Positions 17,881-26,539 of a stretch of 64,000 nucleotides of DNA are shown here, in pieces. Source of the stretch: Saccharothrix sp. ALI-22-I (GTDB lineage: Bacteria; Actinomycetota; Actinomycetes; Mycobacteriales; Pseudonocardiaceae); NCBI RefSeq assembly GCF_001984175.1, contig NZ_MTQP01000067.1, positions 124,001 to 188,000 on the forward strand, read 5' to 3'. Made by a program: the position numbers and the translations under genes. Under the pieces are notes generated by a model. That model saw only the letters and a list, made by a program, of their open reading frames with translations. It did no database searches and had not been told where the DNA came from. Every line of letters starts with the position of its first letter. Within the stretch, counting starts at the first letter, position 1.

Positions 17881-19250
17881 CAGTTTTCCAGGGTAGCCCG
17901 GCGCAGGCGGCCCGCGAGCACCGCACCGAGCACCGAGACGCCCGCCATCAGCAGGTCGAACGGCAGCACGGCGGCCGTGGGCGCGGCGGCCGAGGCGACG
18001 GCGGTGATCAGCACGCCGCCGAGCCCGACCAGCAGCGCGGAGCCGAGCATGTCGCTGATCTGCAGGGCCGAGGAGTTGAACCCCCGGTCGACCTCGGACG
18101 ACGCGCCCAGGGTGAGCACGCTGAGACTTGACATGGCCAACCCCATCCCGGCTCCACCGATCGCCCACAGGATCGGTGTGGCCCACGCGGGGCCCCACGA
18201 AGGTGCGATGAGCGTCACTCCGGAAATACCCACGGCGTTGAGCACGAACCCCCACCGCACCAACTTCTCGCGCGGGATGTCCGGCTTGCGCGACTGCCAC
18301 CAGGCCGCGCCGGACCAGCCCAGCGCGCTCAACGTGAGCGGGATGCCGGCGGCGATGGCCGAGTAGCCGTGCACGGCGGTCAAGGTCAGCGGGATGAACG
18401 CCTCGGCCGCGAAGAACGAGCCGGCCAGCAGCGCCCGCGCCAGGATCGTCATCGGCAGGCCGGGACGCGCGGTGAGCGTGCCCTTGGGCAGCAGCACCCG
18501 CAGCGCGGGAGCCAGCACGACCAACCCGACCACGCCGATCGCAAGGTTGACGCCACGCGGGTGCTGGGCCGCCCAGCTCAGGGCCGCGACACCGAACCCG
18601 GCGCCGAGCGCGGCCAACGGCAGCCCGCGCCGGGTGTTCCGGTCAGGCGTGTGCGGTGGCAGGTTCCGCAGCACGGGTACCAGCAGCAGCACGCCGACCA
18701 GCACGAACGGCGCCAAGCCCAGGAACACCCACCGCCAGGTCAGCACCTCGGTCATCCACCCGGCCAGCGCCGGCCCGACCAGCGACGGCACCACCCACGC
18801 CGATGCCAGCAGCCCGAACACCGCCGGCCGGTCCCGCTCGGCGTAGACCAGGCCGATCAGCACGTAGAGCGCGACCACCTGGGCCCCGCCGCCGATGCCC
18901 TGGAGCACCCGGCCGAGGAGCAGTTGGGTCATGTCCTGGGCGAATCCGGCGACGATCAGGCCGATCAGGAACAGCGCCGGCCCGATCAGCAGCGACGGCC
19001 GGGGTCCGCGCAGATCGCTCAGCCGGCCGGACAGCACGGTGGCCACCACGCTGGCGGCGAGGAACGCCAGGAACGGCCACGCGTACAGCTCGTTGCCGTC
19101 CAGGTCGGCGACCATGCGCGGCATCGCGGTGCTGACGCCCATGTTCTCGAACGCGAGCAACGTGACGAGCAGGATGATCCCGACCGTCGGGCCCCGCCGC
19201 TCGGGTGTCCACAGGTCGGTCTTGGCGGGCGTCTCCGTTGTCGTCGTCAC
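17880..19250 (-). CDS. MFS transporter, DHA-type
   Basis: This 456-residue membrane protein has about 13-14 helices of the drug:proton antiporter class. SGRLSDLRGPRPSLLIGPAL contains the loop 2-3 motif of the major facilitator family, and LLLGRVLQGIGGGAQVVALY the helix-4 motif. The product overlaps iscS by one base, so it heads the MFS-iscS-mnmA operon. No transporter occupies this position in the mycobacterial order as I recall it. The substrate is unknown. The start is MTTTTETPAKTDLW. Confidence 0.92.
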   Translation of the reverse strand: MTTTTETPAKTDLWTPERRGPTVGIILLVTLLAFENMGVSTAMPRMVADLDGNELYAWPFLAFLAASVVATVLSGRLSDLRGPRPSLLIGPALFLIGLIVAGFAQDMTQLLLGRVLQGIGGGAQVVALYVLIGLVYAERDRPAVFGLLASAWVVPSLVGPALAGWMTEVLTWRWVFLGLAPFVLVGVLLLVPVLRNLPPHTPDRNTRRGLPLAALGAGFGVAALSWAAQHPRGVNLAIGVVGLVVLAPALRVLLPKGTLTARPGLPMTILARALLAGSFFAAEAFIPLTLTAVHGYSAIAAGIPLTLSALGWSGAAWWQSRKPDIPREKLVRWGFVLNAVGISGVTLIAPSWGPAWATPILWAIGGAGMGLAMSSLSVLTLGASSEVDRGFNSSALQISDMLGSALLVGLGGVLITAVASAAAPTAAVLPFDLLMAGVSVLGAVLAGRLRRATLEN

Positions 19251-19308
19251 GGATCAATGGTTCAACCTCGACCGGGGTGTAGGTCAAGGCCATTTGACCC
19301 AGTCCGGC

Positions 19309-20193
19309 TCAGGCCACCCGAGTGGCCGTTCCGGCAGCGTGCACCCGCTGCGCGGGCACCTCGACCGCACCGGCTGTGCTCCCTCCTCCGGCGACCCGCT
19401 CGGCCTCCTGCTGCACGAGCGCCGCGAGTTCCCGGCGGCTCGACGCGCGGCCGGGCGCGACCTCGTCCAGCACGTGCACCTCGACCACGAGCCCGCGCGC
19501 CCGCAGCACCCGCCGCATCGAGTCGACCAGCGTGTCGGACCCGATGAACGCGGGCCGCGTGGACGGCGTCGAGTCCTGGAGGTACCGCAGCACCACGGGC
19601 CGCACGGGCACACCGGCGTCCAGCGCCGCCTGGAACAGCGCGGGCCGGTAACGCCCGGAGGCCACGCCGCACCACGTCGTCCCCTCGGCGTGGATGCCGA
19701 CCGCCGCGCCGTCCCGCAGCGCCACGGCCAACTCGGCCACGGTCGCCGGCAGCAGCGACAGCCGCTCCCGGTCCAGGTACACCGTGCGCGCGGCGGTGAT
19801 CAGCCGGCCGAGCACCGGCCAGTCCCGGATGTCCCGCTTGGCCACCAGCCGGATCGGCTGCACCGCGTCGATCGCGAGTTCGTCCAGCCACGACACGTGG
19901 TTGGACACCACCAGCACACCGCGACCCGGGTTGTCCTGGAACACCGGCCCGATCACCCGCAGCCGCACGCCGAACGCCCGCAGCAGAACCCGGAACCACT
20001 GCCGGAGCAGCACCGCGCGGGCCGGTCCGCGAACGCAGAAGACGGCGAGGACCACGAGCGCCCCGGACAACATCACCGTCGCCGCCGCGAGCAGTCGCCA
20101 CGCCGCCCGCACCGGCCCGACGGAGGCCGTCGAGTGGTCGACACACCCGTCACCGCAGGGCGAGACGGGCATCCACGCGTGCTTGCCGTTCAT
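19309..20193 (-). CDS. 1-acyl-glycerol-phosphate-type acyltransferase (OlsA-like)
   Basis: This PlsC-family acyltransferase of 294 residues has one N-terminal membrane segment (LLAAATVMLSGALVVLAVF). The catalytic HX4D motif is VVSNHVSWLDELAID, and the later conserved block is AVGIHAEGTTWCG. It overlaps the preceding GNAT acyltransferase gene by four bases. The pair matches Rv3027c/Rv3026c and has the OlsB-OlsA order of ornithine-lipid synthesis, where OlsA adds the second acyl chain to lyso-ornithine lipid. That specific substrate is inferred; a phosphatidic-acid role is possible. Confidence 0.88.
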   Translation of the reverse strand: MNGKHAWMPVSPCGDGCVDHSTASVGPVRAAWRLLAAATVMLSGALVVLAVFCVRGPARAVLLRQWFRVLLRAFGVRLRVIGPVFQDNPGRGVLVVSNHVSWLDELAIDAVQPIRLVAKRDIRDWPVLGRLITAARTVYLDRERLSLLPATVAELAVALRDGAAVGIHAEGTTWCGVASGRYRPALFQAALDAGVPVRPVVLRYLQDSTPSTRPAFIGSDTLVDSMRRVLRARGLVVEVHVLDEVAPGRASSRRELAALVQQEAERVAGGGSTAGAVEVPAQRVHAAGTATRVA

Positions 20194-20960
20194 GCCGTCT
20201 CCCCGAGGAAGAACTTCAGGTACCGCTGGTCCACCCGGTCCATGCCCAGCAGCACCGGCAGGTCGGCCACGCCGAAGTCGGCGTCCAACGCGGGCGGCCC
20301 GCACACCCACGCGCCCAGCCGCAGGTAGCCCTTCAGCAACGGCGGCAGCACGGTCTTCTCCGGCCGCTGCACCGACGCCACGTCCCACGGCGTCAACGGC
20401 GTCACCCGGTACTCGTCGGGGGCGTGGTGCTTGGTCCGCACGGCGTCCCACACGCCCGCCGCGAACGACCCGCCGTCGTGCAGCGGCACGGAGGCGCAGC
20501 CGATCAGCCACGAGTGCCCGGACAGCAGCATGTACCGGGCGATACCGGCCCACACCAGCGACACCACGGCGCCGTTGCGGTGGTCCGGGTGCACGCACGA
20601 CCGCCCGGTCTCCACCAGGGAGGGCCGCAGGGCGTCCAGCGCGGACAGGTCGAACTCGCCGTCGGAGTACAGCCGCCCGGCGTCGGCGGCCCCTTCCGGC
20701 GGCAGCATCCGGTAGGTGCCGACGATGTCGCCGGTCCGGTCGTCCCGCACCACCAGGTGGTCGCAGAACCGGTCGAAGTAGTCGACGTCGTGCTCCGGCA
20801 CGGAGGTGTGCAGCACGGCGCCCATCTCGGAGGCGAACACCTGGTAGCGCAGCCGCTGGGCGGCCACGACCTCGTCGCTGTCACGCGCGACCAACAGGGA
20901 GTAGCGCGGCGCGTCGGAAGCGGCGTCACCGGTGCTGGCCAGCAGTTGCGGCTGCGTCAT
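20190..20960 (-). CDS. GNAT-fold N-acyltransferase (OlsB-like)
   Basis: This 256-residue protein of the hemolysin/OlsB-type acyltransferase group shows VAAQRLRYQVFASEMGAVLH, DYFDRFCDHLVVRDDRTGDI, ETGRSCVHPDHRNGAVVSLV and the C-terminal LLKGYLRLGAWVCGPPALD. OlsB transfers a 3-hydroxyacyl chain from acyl carrier protein to ornithine. It is translationally coupled to the PlsC-like gene, supporting a two-step lipid pathway. Counterpart in M. tuberculosis: Rv3027c. The amine acceptor could be another amino acid. Confidence 0.85.
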   Translation of the reverse strand: MTQPQLLASTGDAASDAPRYSLLVARDSDEVVAAQRLRYQVFASEMGAVLHTSVPEHDVDYFDRFCDHLVVRDDRTGDIVGTYRMLPPEGAADAGRLYSDGEFDLSALDALRPSLVETGRSCVHPDHRNGAVVSLVWAGIARYMLLSGHSWLIGCASVPLHDGGSFAAGVWDAVRTKHHAPDEYRVTPLTPWDVASVQRPEKTVLPPLLKGYLRLGAWVCGPPALDADFGVADLPVLLGMDRVDQRYLKFFLGETA

Positions 20961-21058
20961 GGCTCTGGTCTACCGACCGGTTGGCGACCGGGAGCAGGTT
21001 GTTCCGATGACGCCTCAGTGGCAGGTCGGTTAAGCCCCGGTGAGGTCGCGAACGCCAC

Positions 21059-21090
21059 GAGGGCCGCCCCGCCTCCGCGGAACGGCCCTC
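21059..21090 (-). terminator. Hairpin downstream of etfA
   Basis: GAGGGCCG (21059-21066) pairs with CGGCCCTC (21083-21090) around a GC-rich loop, 28 bases beyond the etfA stop. It lacks a U-tract, which is usual for actinobacteria, and would end the etfB-etfA transcript before olsB. Confidence 0.55.
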
Positions 21091-21118
21091 ATGAGCATCT
21101 TTCGGACGAACCCTCAGG

Positions 21119-22078
21119 TCAGCCCTTGCGCTTGCCGACCTCTTCGGTCAACTGCGGCGCGACCGCGAACAAGTCGCCCACCACACCGAAGTCGGCGATC
21201 TCGAAGATCGGCGCCTCCGGGTCCTTGTTGACCGCGACGATGGTCTTGGACGTCTGCATGCCCGCCCGGTGCTGGATGGCGCCGGAGATGCCCAACGCGA
21301 TGTACAGCTGCGGCGAGACCGTCTTGCCGGTCTGGCCGACCTGGAACTGGTGCGGGTAGTAGCCGGAGTCCACCGCGGCACGGGACGCGCCCACCGCCGC
21401 GCCGAGGCTGTCGGCCAGCTTCTCGACGACCTCGAAGCTCTCCGCGCTGCCCACGCCACGACCACCGGACACGACGACCGACGCCTCGGTCAGCTCCGGG
21501 CGGTCGCCGCCGACGATCGGCTCACGTCCGGTCACCTTGGTGACCAGCGCCGGGTTGGCGGCGGGCAGTTCGACGACCTGCTCCACCGCGTCGGCCGGGG
21601 ACTCGGAGGCCTCCACGCCGCCGGGGCGGATCGCGATGACCGGTACACCGTTGGTGACCTTGGACTTCACCACGTACGCGCCACCGAAGATGGACTGCGT
21701 GGCGACGCCCTCACCGTCGAGGTCGACGGCGTCGTAGAGCAGACCGGAGCCGAGGCGCACGGCCAGCCGACCGGCGACCTCCTTGCCCTCCAGCGTCGCG
21801 GCCACCAGCACGGCGGCCGGCGACGCGGTGCCCGCGACCGCGGCGAGCGCGTCCACCTTCGGCGTGACCAGGTAGTTGGCGGCGTCCTCGGACTCCACCG
21901 CGTACACCTTCACCGCGCCGTAGCGGCCCAGCGATTCCCTCACCTTGCCCGCCGTGCCGGGCGATCCGACCACCACCGCGGCCGGCTCGCCGAGACCGCG
22001 CGCGGCGGATAGAAGCTCGTAGGTGACCTTCTTGACCTCGCCGTCGACGTGGTCGACGAGGACCAGGACCTCAGACAT
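21119..22078 (-). CDS. etfA: Electron transfer flavoprotein alpha subunit
   Basis: This 319-residue FAD-binding subunit of ETF accepts electrons from acyl-CoA dehydrogenases. The FAD domain includes VVVSGGRGVGSAESFEVVEK, YYPHQFQVGQTGKTVSPQLY, ALGISGAIQHRAGMQTSKTI and ADFGVVGDLFAVAPQL. I chose the ATG at 22078 (MSEVLVLVDHVDG), which has GAGGA six bases upstream. Another ATG at 22096 would overlap etfB. It follows etfB by 14 bases in the classic two-gene operon (Rv3029c-Rv3028c). Confidence 0.96.
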   Translation of the reverse strand: MSEVLVLVDHVDGEVKKVTYELLSAARGLGEPAAVVVGSPGTAGKVRESLGRYGAVKVYAVESEDAANYLVTPKVDALAAVAGTASPAAVLVAATLEGKEVAGRLAVRLGSGLLYDAVDLDGEGVATQSIFGGAYVVKSKVTNGVPVIAIRPGGVEASESPADAVEQVVELPAANPALVTKVTGREPIVGGDRPELTEASVVVSGGRGVGSAESFEVVEKLADSLGAAVGASRAAVDSGYYPHQFQVGQTGKTVSPQLYIALGISGAIQHRAGMQTSKTIVAVNKDPEAPIFEIADFGVVGDLFAVAPQLTEEVGKRKG

Positions 22079-22092
22079 TCGATTCCTCGCCT

Positions 22093-22875
22093 TCAAATGA
22101 GCTTCTGGCCGACCAGGTACTCGGCGATCTTCGAACCGCCGTCACCCGAGTCCTCGACACGCTGGCCCGCGCTGCGCGGCGGCTTCGGGGCCGCCTCCAG
22201 CACCTGCGTCCACGCGGCGGTCAGACCGACCTCGCCCGCGTCCAGCCCGAGGTCGGCCACGGTGAGCGTGCTGACCGGCTTCTTCTTGGCCGCCATGATG
22301 CCCTTGAACGACGGGTACCGCGGCTCGTTGATCTTCTCGGTCACGCTGACCACCGCGGGCAGGGTCGCTTCGAGGTGCGCGACGCCCTCGTCGGTCTCCC
22401 GCTCGGCCTTGATGGTGGAGCCCTCGACGGTCACCTTGCGGACCTGCGTCACCTGCGGCAGGCCCAGCAGCTCGGCCAGGATCGCCGGAACAGCGCCCGC
22501 CCGGCCGTCGGTGGCCTCGTTGCCCGCGATGACCAGGTCGAAGCCCTCGACCGTGCCGATGGCCTTGGCCAGCACCTTGGCGGTGGTGAGCACGTCGGAA
22601 CCGTGCAGCGCCGGGTCGGAGACGTGGACGGCCTTGTTCGCACCCATGGAGAGCGCCTTGCGGATCGCGTCGGTCGCGCGATCGGGACCCATCGCGACGA
22701 CGGTCACCTCGCCGCCGTGCGCCTCCTGGAGCAGCAGCGCCTCTTCCACGGCGCGCTCGTTGATCTCGTCGAGCACAGCGTCCGCGGACTCGCGGTCGAG
22801 GGTGTGGTCGGCGTCGGCGAGCTTGCGCTCGGACCAGGTGTCGGGCACCTGCTTGACCAGGACGACAATGTTCAT
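22093..22875 (-). CDS. etfB: Electron transfer flavoprotein beta subunit
   Basis: This 260-residue AMP-binding partner of EtfA begins MNIVVLVKQVPDTWSE. Typical blocks are DEINERAVEEALLLQEAHG, GPDRATDAIRKALSMGANKA, VIAGNEATDGRAGAVPAILA and RETDEGVAHLEATLPAVVSV. A good ribosome site (GAGGTCGAAGAGGACC) precedes the ATG. The gene is divergent from degV across 278 bases. ETF ties the enoyl-CoA hydratase and other fatty-acid oxidation enzymes to the respiratory chain. Confidence 0.96.
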   Translation of the reverse strand: MNIVVLVKQVPDTWSERKLADADHTLDRESADAVLDEINERAVEEALLLQEAHGGEVTVVAMGPDRATDAIRKALSMGANKAVHVSDPALHGSDVLTTAKVLAKAIGTVEGFDLVIAGNEATDGRAGAVPAILAELLGLPQVTQVRKVTVEGSTIKAERETDEGVAHLEATLPAVVSVTEKINEPRYPSFKGIMAAKKKPVSTLTVADLGLDAGEVGLTAAWTQVLEAAPKPPRSAGQRVEDSGDGGSKIAEYLVGQKLI

Positions 22876-23005
22876 AGGTCCTCTTCGACCTCCTGCGGAC
22901 GGGCGGCGACGGGGTCGGCGACGGTGACTGCCTGTGGTCGCCAGATTGTTCGTGACCCTGCCATGTCATCGCCGCGTTGGCATGGTGGTGTCGGCCACTC
23001 GAATG

Positions 23006-23019
23006 TTACCCGCCAGTAG
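23006..23019. promoter_or_regulatory. Possible operator in the etfB-degV gap
   Basis: TTACCCGCCAGTAG is a weak dyad 130 bases upstream of etfB in the divergent region. It resembles the TTAC...GTAA palindromes that TetR-type fatty-acid regulators recognise in actinobacteria. Only TAC/GTA pair exactly, so this is a tentative call. TAAGTT at 23141-23146, seven bases before the degV ATG, looks like a -10 box for a leaderless degV mRNA. Confidence 0.25.
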
Positions 23020-23153
23020 CAGGGGTGCAAACGACAGCAAGCACCCTGGGCGCGTGATGATGCTCACTGGGGTGTCAAGGCGATTCCGGAAACGGCGGAC
23101 ATCCGTGACCGGGGCGTTACAGACGGTCCCCCTATTGGGCTAAGTTCGATCGC

Positions 23154-23996
23154 ATGCCCCGGCGAGTAGCGATTGTCACGGACTCCACCGCGTCCCTGCC
23201 GCCGCAGTTGACCGAGAAGCTCGGCGTGGTGGTGGCCCAGATCCAGGTTCGCATCGGGGACTGGGTGGACGACGAGGTCCGGGTGCCCGTGCCGAAGCTC
23301 GTGGACGCCCTGCGCGCACGGGTCGACGTCGTCACCTCGCCGCCGGACGCCGGCGCGTTCTTCTGGGCGTACGCCGACGCGGTGGCCTCCGGCGCGGACG
23401 CGATCGTCTCGCTGCACGTGTCGACCGGTCTGTCGCAGACCGTGGAGGCGGCCCGGCAGGCCGCCTCGCAGGTGCAGGTGCCGGTGCACGTCGTGGACAC
23501 CCAGACGTGCGGCATGAGCCTCGGGTACGCGGTGGTGGCCGCCGCCACCGTGGCCCAGGCGGGCGGTGACGCGAACCGCGTGCTGTCCGCCGCGCAGCAC
23601 ATCATCCGGCACAGCACCGAGCTGATCTACGTGGACACGCTGGAGTACTTGCAGCGCGGCGGGCGGATCGGCAAGGCCGCCGCGATGCTCGGCTCGGCGC
23701 TGTCGATGAAGCCGCTGCTGACCGTGACCGACGGGCGGATCACGCCGTTGGACAAGGCGCTCGGCGCGGAACGCGCGGTGCGCAAGCTGATCGACATCGC
23801 GGTCAAGCGCGCGGGCCGGGAGGCGGTGGACATCGCGGTCGAGCACTTCGACGCGGCCGAACGCGCCGGGAACGTGCTCGAACAGCTGCGCGCGAAGCTG
23901 CCCAACGTGCGGCGGTTCCTGGTCACCCAGGTCAGTTCGGCGATCGGCGCGCACGTCGGCCCGGGCGCGCTCGGCGTGACCGTTTCGCCCGTCTAG
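23154..23996 (+). CDS. DegV family fatty-acid-binding protein
   Basis: This 280-residue DegV-fold protein typically holds a single fatty acid, presenting it to a fatty-acid kinase in firmicutes. The N-terminal site is RRVAIVTDSTASLPPQL, and later blocks are SLHVSTGLSQTVEAARQAA, DTQTCGMSLGYAVVAAA, YVDTLEYLQRGGRIGKAAAM and LTVTDGRITPLDKALG. No FakA-type kinase gene is present in the window, so the partner is unknown. It faces the ETF operon, which fits a role in lipid metabolism. Confidence 0.93.
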   Translation: MPRRVAIVTDSTASLPPQLTEKLGVVVAQIQVRIGDWVDDEVRVPVPKLVDALRARVDVVTSPPDAGAFFWAYADAVASGADAIVSLHVSTGLSQTVEAARQAASQVQVPVHVVDTQTCGMSLGYAVVAAATVAQAGGDANRVLSAAQHIIRHSTELIYVDTLEYLQRGGRIGKAAAMLGSALSMKPLLTVTDGRITPLDKALGAERAVRKLIDIAVKRAGREAVDIAVEHFDAAERAGNVLEQLRAKLPNVRRFLVTQVSSAIGAHVGPGALGVTVSPV

Positions 23997-24045
23997 GAAC
24001 TCCGTGCGGGGTTTGGGCGTTGGTCGGACAGGGAAGGAGGTGGAC

Positions 24046-24189
24046 ATGGCTTCTCTGTTCAGCAAGATCGCCGCGTTCGCCCGCAGTCCGCAGGGCCGCC
24101 GGGTCACCGAGCAGGTCAAGCACGCTGCGCGCGATCCGCGCAACAAGGCGAAGGCACAGCAGCTGCTGCGCAAGTTCCGCAAGCGCTAG
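24046..24189 (+). CDS. Small basic protein (47 residues)
   Basis: This short gene starts at the ATG at 24046 behind a strong ribosome site (GGAAGGAGGTGG). The product MASLFSKIAAFARSPQGRRV is an amphipathic helix, and a lysine/arginine-rich second half ends in LLRKFRKR. It resembles small cationic proteins frequently encoded in Pseudonocardiales genomes, but I do not know its role; nucleic-acid or membrane binding would fit the charge. An upstream in-frame extension to 24004 lacks a ribosome site. Confidence 0.75.
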   Translation: MASLFSKIAAFARSPQGRRVTEQVKHAARDPRNKAKAQQLLRKFRKR

Positions 24190-24222
24190 GGCAGCGGTTC
24201 CCAGAGCCGACGGTTCCTAGAG

Positions 24223-24864
24223 CTACGACTTGCGGCGGGCTGCTTCGAACGTGCGCAGGTACCGCCTGCGGAACTCGCCCGCGTCCGGCACGTGCACCGA
24301 CCGGTGCACGGCCGGCGCGGGCTGGTCCGTGACGAGTGCCGGCGCCTCGGCCCCAGCCGCAAGCTCGGCGTAGGCCGGAAATTCGGCTCCGGCCGCAGAC
24401 TCGGGCAGGGCCGCCAGTCCGGTTCCGACCACAGGCGCGGTTCCGGTCGCAGGCTCGGGCAGGGCTGTGGGCTTGGGCAGGGAGTCGGGCTTGGCCTGGG
24501 GCTGGATCGGCAGCGCCGCCAGGGCACGCTCGGGTTCAGGTGTGTCCCGCACCACGTGCATCCGGCGCACTTCGTCCTGCCGCACGGGTACCTCGGGCTC
24601 CGGGTCCGGTACCAGGGCCAGCGCCGGCCGCGAGGGCGCGGGCAGTGCGGCGGGGATGCCCATCACCGGGTTCCGGTGGATCGGCTTGGTCGTGTAGTCC
24701 TCCGGCGGCCACACCAGGTCGAGCGTCGGCAGGCGCACATCGACCACCGGCTCGGGCGCGGGTTCCGGTGTCCGCTCGCGGCTGAGCATGACGGCCGTCA
24801 GCGCGCAGCCGGCGGCGAACGACAAAGCACATAACCCGAACACGAACGCGACCGCGCCAGACAT
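24223..24864 (-). CDS. Membrane-anchored proline-rich hypothetical protein
   Basis: This 213-residue protein has one N-terminal hydrophobic segment (VAFVFGLCALSFAAGCALTA) followed by a long, disordered P/A/E-rich region and a basic C-terminal patch (GEFRRRYLRTFEAARRKS). I do not recognise a domain. It is the last gene of a three-gene minus-strand set with a similar anchored protein and a DivIVA-like coiled-coil protein, suggesting cell-envelope or polar-growth association. The ATG at 24864 follows a possible GTG at 24867. Confidence 0.7.
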   Translation of the reverse strand: MSGAVAFVFGLCALSFAAGCALTAVMLSRERTPEPAPEPVVDVRLPTLDLVWPPEDYTTKPIHRNPVMGIPAALPAPSRPALALVPDPEPEVPVRQDEVRRMHVVRDTPEPERALAALPIQPQAKPDSLPKPTALPEPATGTAPVVGTGLAALPESAAGAEFPAYAELAAGAEAPALVTDQPAPAVHRSVHVPDAGEFRRRYLRTFEAARRKS

Positions 24865-24874
24865 CACCGCACCC

Positions 24875-25237
24875 CTACCCGACGAGCACGTCGACTTGCG
24901 GGCCGCCGTCGGACGGCGGGCCCCAGACCGGGTCGACCACGCCCCTGGTGCTGATGGCCTCGGCCGACACGCCGCGCCCGATCAGGAACTCCCGCACCAA
25001 CTCCGGTGCCGGCGGAGCCGGCGTGGCCTCGACCGGTTTGACCGTCGGCCGCACCGGCAGCTTCGTCGGGCGCGTGATCACGGGGCTGGGCGGCGCAGGC
25101 GCGGCCGAGGACGAGAACGGCATCGCGCCCGCGATCTCGTCGCCGTAGACCACGAAGCCCGACGCGGTGATCGCGGCCGGCACGACCACGAGCCCCACCA
25201 CCAGCGGCAGGACGGGCAGTCCCGGCCGGACCGCCAT
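24875..25237 (-). CDS. Short membrane-anchored hypothetical protein
   Basis: This 120-residue protein has an N-terminal hydrophobic segment (GLPVLPLVVGLVVVPAAITA), a proline-rich linker and a small C-terminal module (LVREFLIGRGVSAEAISTRG). The ATG at 25237 shares one base with the stop of the DivIVA-like gene (TGATG), so the two are coupled. No family is recognised. Confidence 0.7.
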   Translation of the reverse strand: MAVRPGLPVLPLVVGLVVVPAAITASGFVVYGDEIAGAMPFSSSAAPAPPSPVITRPTKLPVRPTVKPVEATPAPPAPELVREFLIGRGVSAEAISTRGVVDPVWGPPSDGGPQVDVLVG

Positions 25238-26226
25238 CAAGCACCGACCCTCTCGTCGTCGGTACTGGTCTGCTCCGTCTGCTCCGCGCTGGGCTGCTCC
25301 GGGATCAGGCTCGGCACCCGGTCCGCCGCCGCCTCCAGCGCGATCCGTGCCGCGGTGAGCTCAGTGGCCACCGTCCGACGCAGTTCGCGCAGGTCGTCGG
25401 CCTGCTGCTGGATCTCGCCGATGCGCCGCTGCGCCTCACGCGCGGCCAGTTTGATCAGGAACGAGGCCCGCGCCTTGGCCAGCTCCTCCTGCTCGGCGAA
25501 GTGCTGCGTGGCCTCGTTGTGCCGCCTGGTCATGGTCAGCTCGAAGAAGTTCTGCGCCTTGGCGCGCTTGGCGTCGGACTCCGACTCCAGCCGGTTGCAC
25601 TCCTCGGCGGTCTCACGCAGCAGCCGGTCCGCGTCCTCCTGCGCCCGCGCGAGGGCGGCCGCGCACTCGGCGTCGACCTGCTCGGTGCGGGCCTTGAGGT
25701 GCGCTTCGACCTCGGTCCGGCGGCGTTCCAGGTCCACCTCGCGCTGGTCCAGCTCGGCGGCCCGGCGGTTGGCGGCCTCACGCTGCTCGCGCGCGTACGC
25801 GTCGGCCTTGGCGCGTTTGGCGGTCAGCTCCTCCTCGACCTCCCGCCGACGGTCGGCCAACTCCGCCTCGGTGCGCTCGCGCAGCGCCTTGACGTCCCGC
25901 TCGGCGCGCAGTCGCAGTTCGTTCGACTCGTCCTCGGCCAGCATCAACATCCGGTGCAGCCGCTCGCTGGCACCGGAGGTCGTGCTGGGCGACATCTCCA
26001 TCCGCTCGATCCGGGCTCTGGCCTCATCGAGGTCGCGCCTGGTCATCTCCAGCAGCTTGCGGAGGTCGGCCGCCTGGGCCAACGCCTCGGCGCGGTCGAC
26101 GGTCGTGTACTTGAGCTGTTCTTCCAGGTTCTCGAGGTGCTCGATCACCTGCTTGCGGTGGAAACCTCGGTAGACGACATCGAAACCCGCGTGCAACGGA
26201 ACAATCTCCGGCTCTTTCGCACCCAT
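25237..26226 (-). CDS. DivIVA-like coiled-coil protein
   Basis: This 329-residue protein has an N-terminal DivIVA-type module (VVYRGFHRKQVIEHLENLEE) and then about 230 residues of charged coiled coil rich in A, E and R. In actinobacteria such proteins mark curved membrane and organise polar growth, secretion or division. It is not the main Wag31, because the usual division-cluster context is absent. It heads an operon with two membrane-anchored proteins. The start is the ATG at 26226 (MGAKEPEIVPLHAGFD). Confidence 0.82.
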   Translation of the reverse strand: MGAKEPEIVPLHAGFDVVYRGFHRKQVIEHLENLEEQLKYTTVDRAEALAQAADLRKLLEMTRRDLDEARARIERMEMSPSTTSGASERLHRMLMLAEDESNELRLRAERDVKALRERTEAELADRRREVEEELTAKRAKADAYAREQREAANRRAAELDQREVDLERRRTEVEAHLKARTEQVDAECAAALARAQEDADRLLRETAEECNRLESESDAKRAKAQNFFELTMTRRHNEATQHFAEQEELAKARASFLIKLAAREAQRRIGEIQQQADDLRELRRTVATELTAARIALEAAADRVPSLIPEQPSAEQTEQTSTDDERVGA

Positions 26227-26539
26227 GGCGGCCCCACTCGTTTGAAGATTGGCCGAGGGTACCGAGCGTATGGCACTCAACCGCCACTCGACCACTCATG
26301 ACCACCCGCACGCGTGATCGCCACACGCTCACCTTGCAGCGAGAACACCATCATGCAAGATCAACGAAAGATTGGCGCAGGTCACCCGATAGTGTTATTT
26401 TTCCGGTTAGCGCGAGCCTTGAAGAATGCAGCCGGCAATAAACTCGGACCATCGGGTATTGATGCATTCACACGAAACAGTGAATCCGCAGCGGACGGGC
26501 GATGGCTACCCGTGAGTAACGGGGAACTAGGCTGGTCGG
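26227..26539. promoter_or_regulatory. Divergent, AT-enriched promoter region
   Basis: This 313-base gap separates the DivIVA-like operon from the polysaccharide operon. The part from 26310 to 26480 is noticeably richer in A and T than anything else nearby (for example AGTGTTATTTTTCCGG). It contains a 6-bp inverted repeat, ATTCAC (26466-26471) and GTGAAT (26480-26485). TAGGCT at 26528-26533 lies six bases before the GTG start at 26540, the spacing of a leaderless promoter. No convincing gene is present. Confidence 0.45.

Noticed and set aside
26491..26525. Sequence reminiscent of 16S rRNA (gcggacggg...gtgagtaacg)
   Set aside because: Only about 20 bases agree in two pieces with an insertion between them; there is no further rRNA similarity, so it looks like chance in a promoter region.
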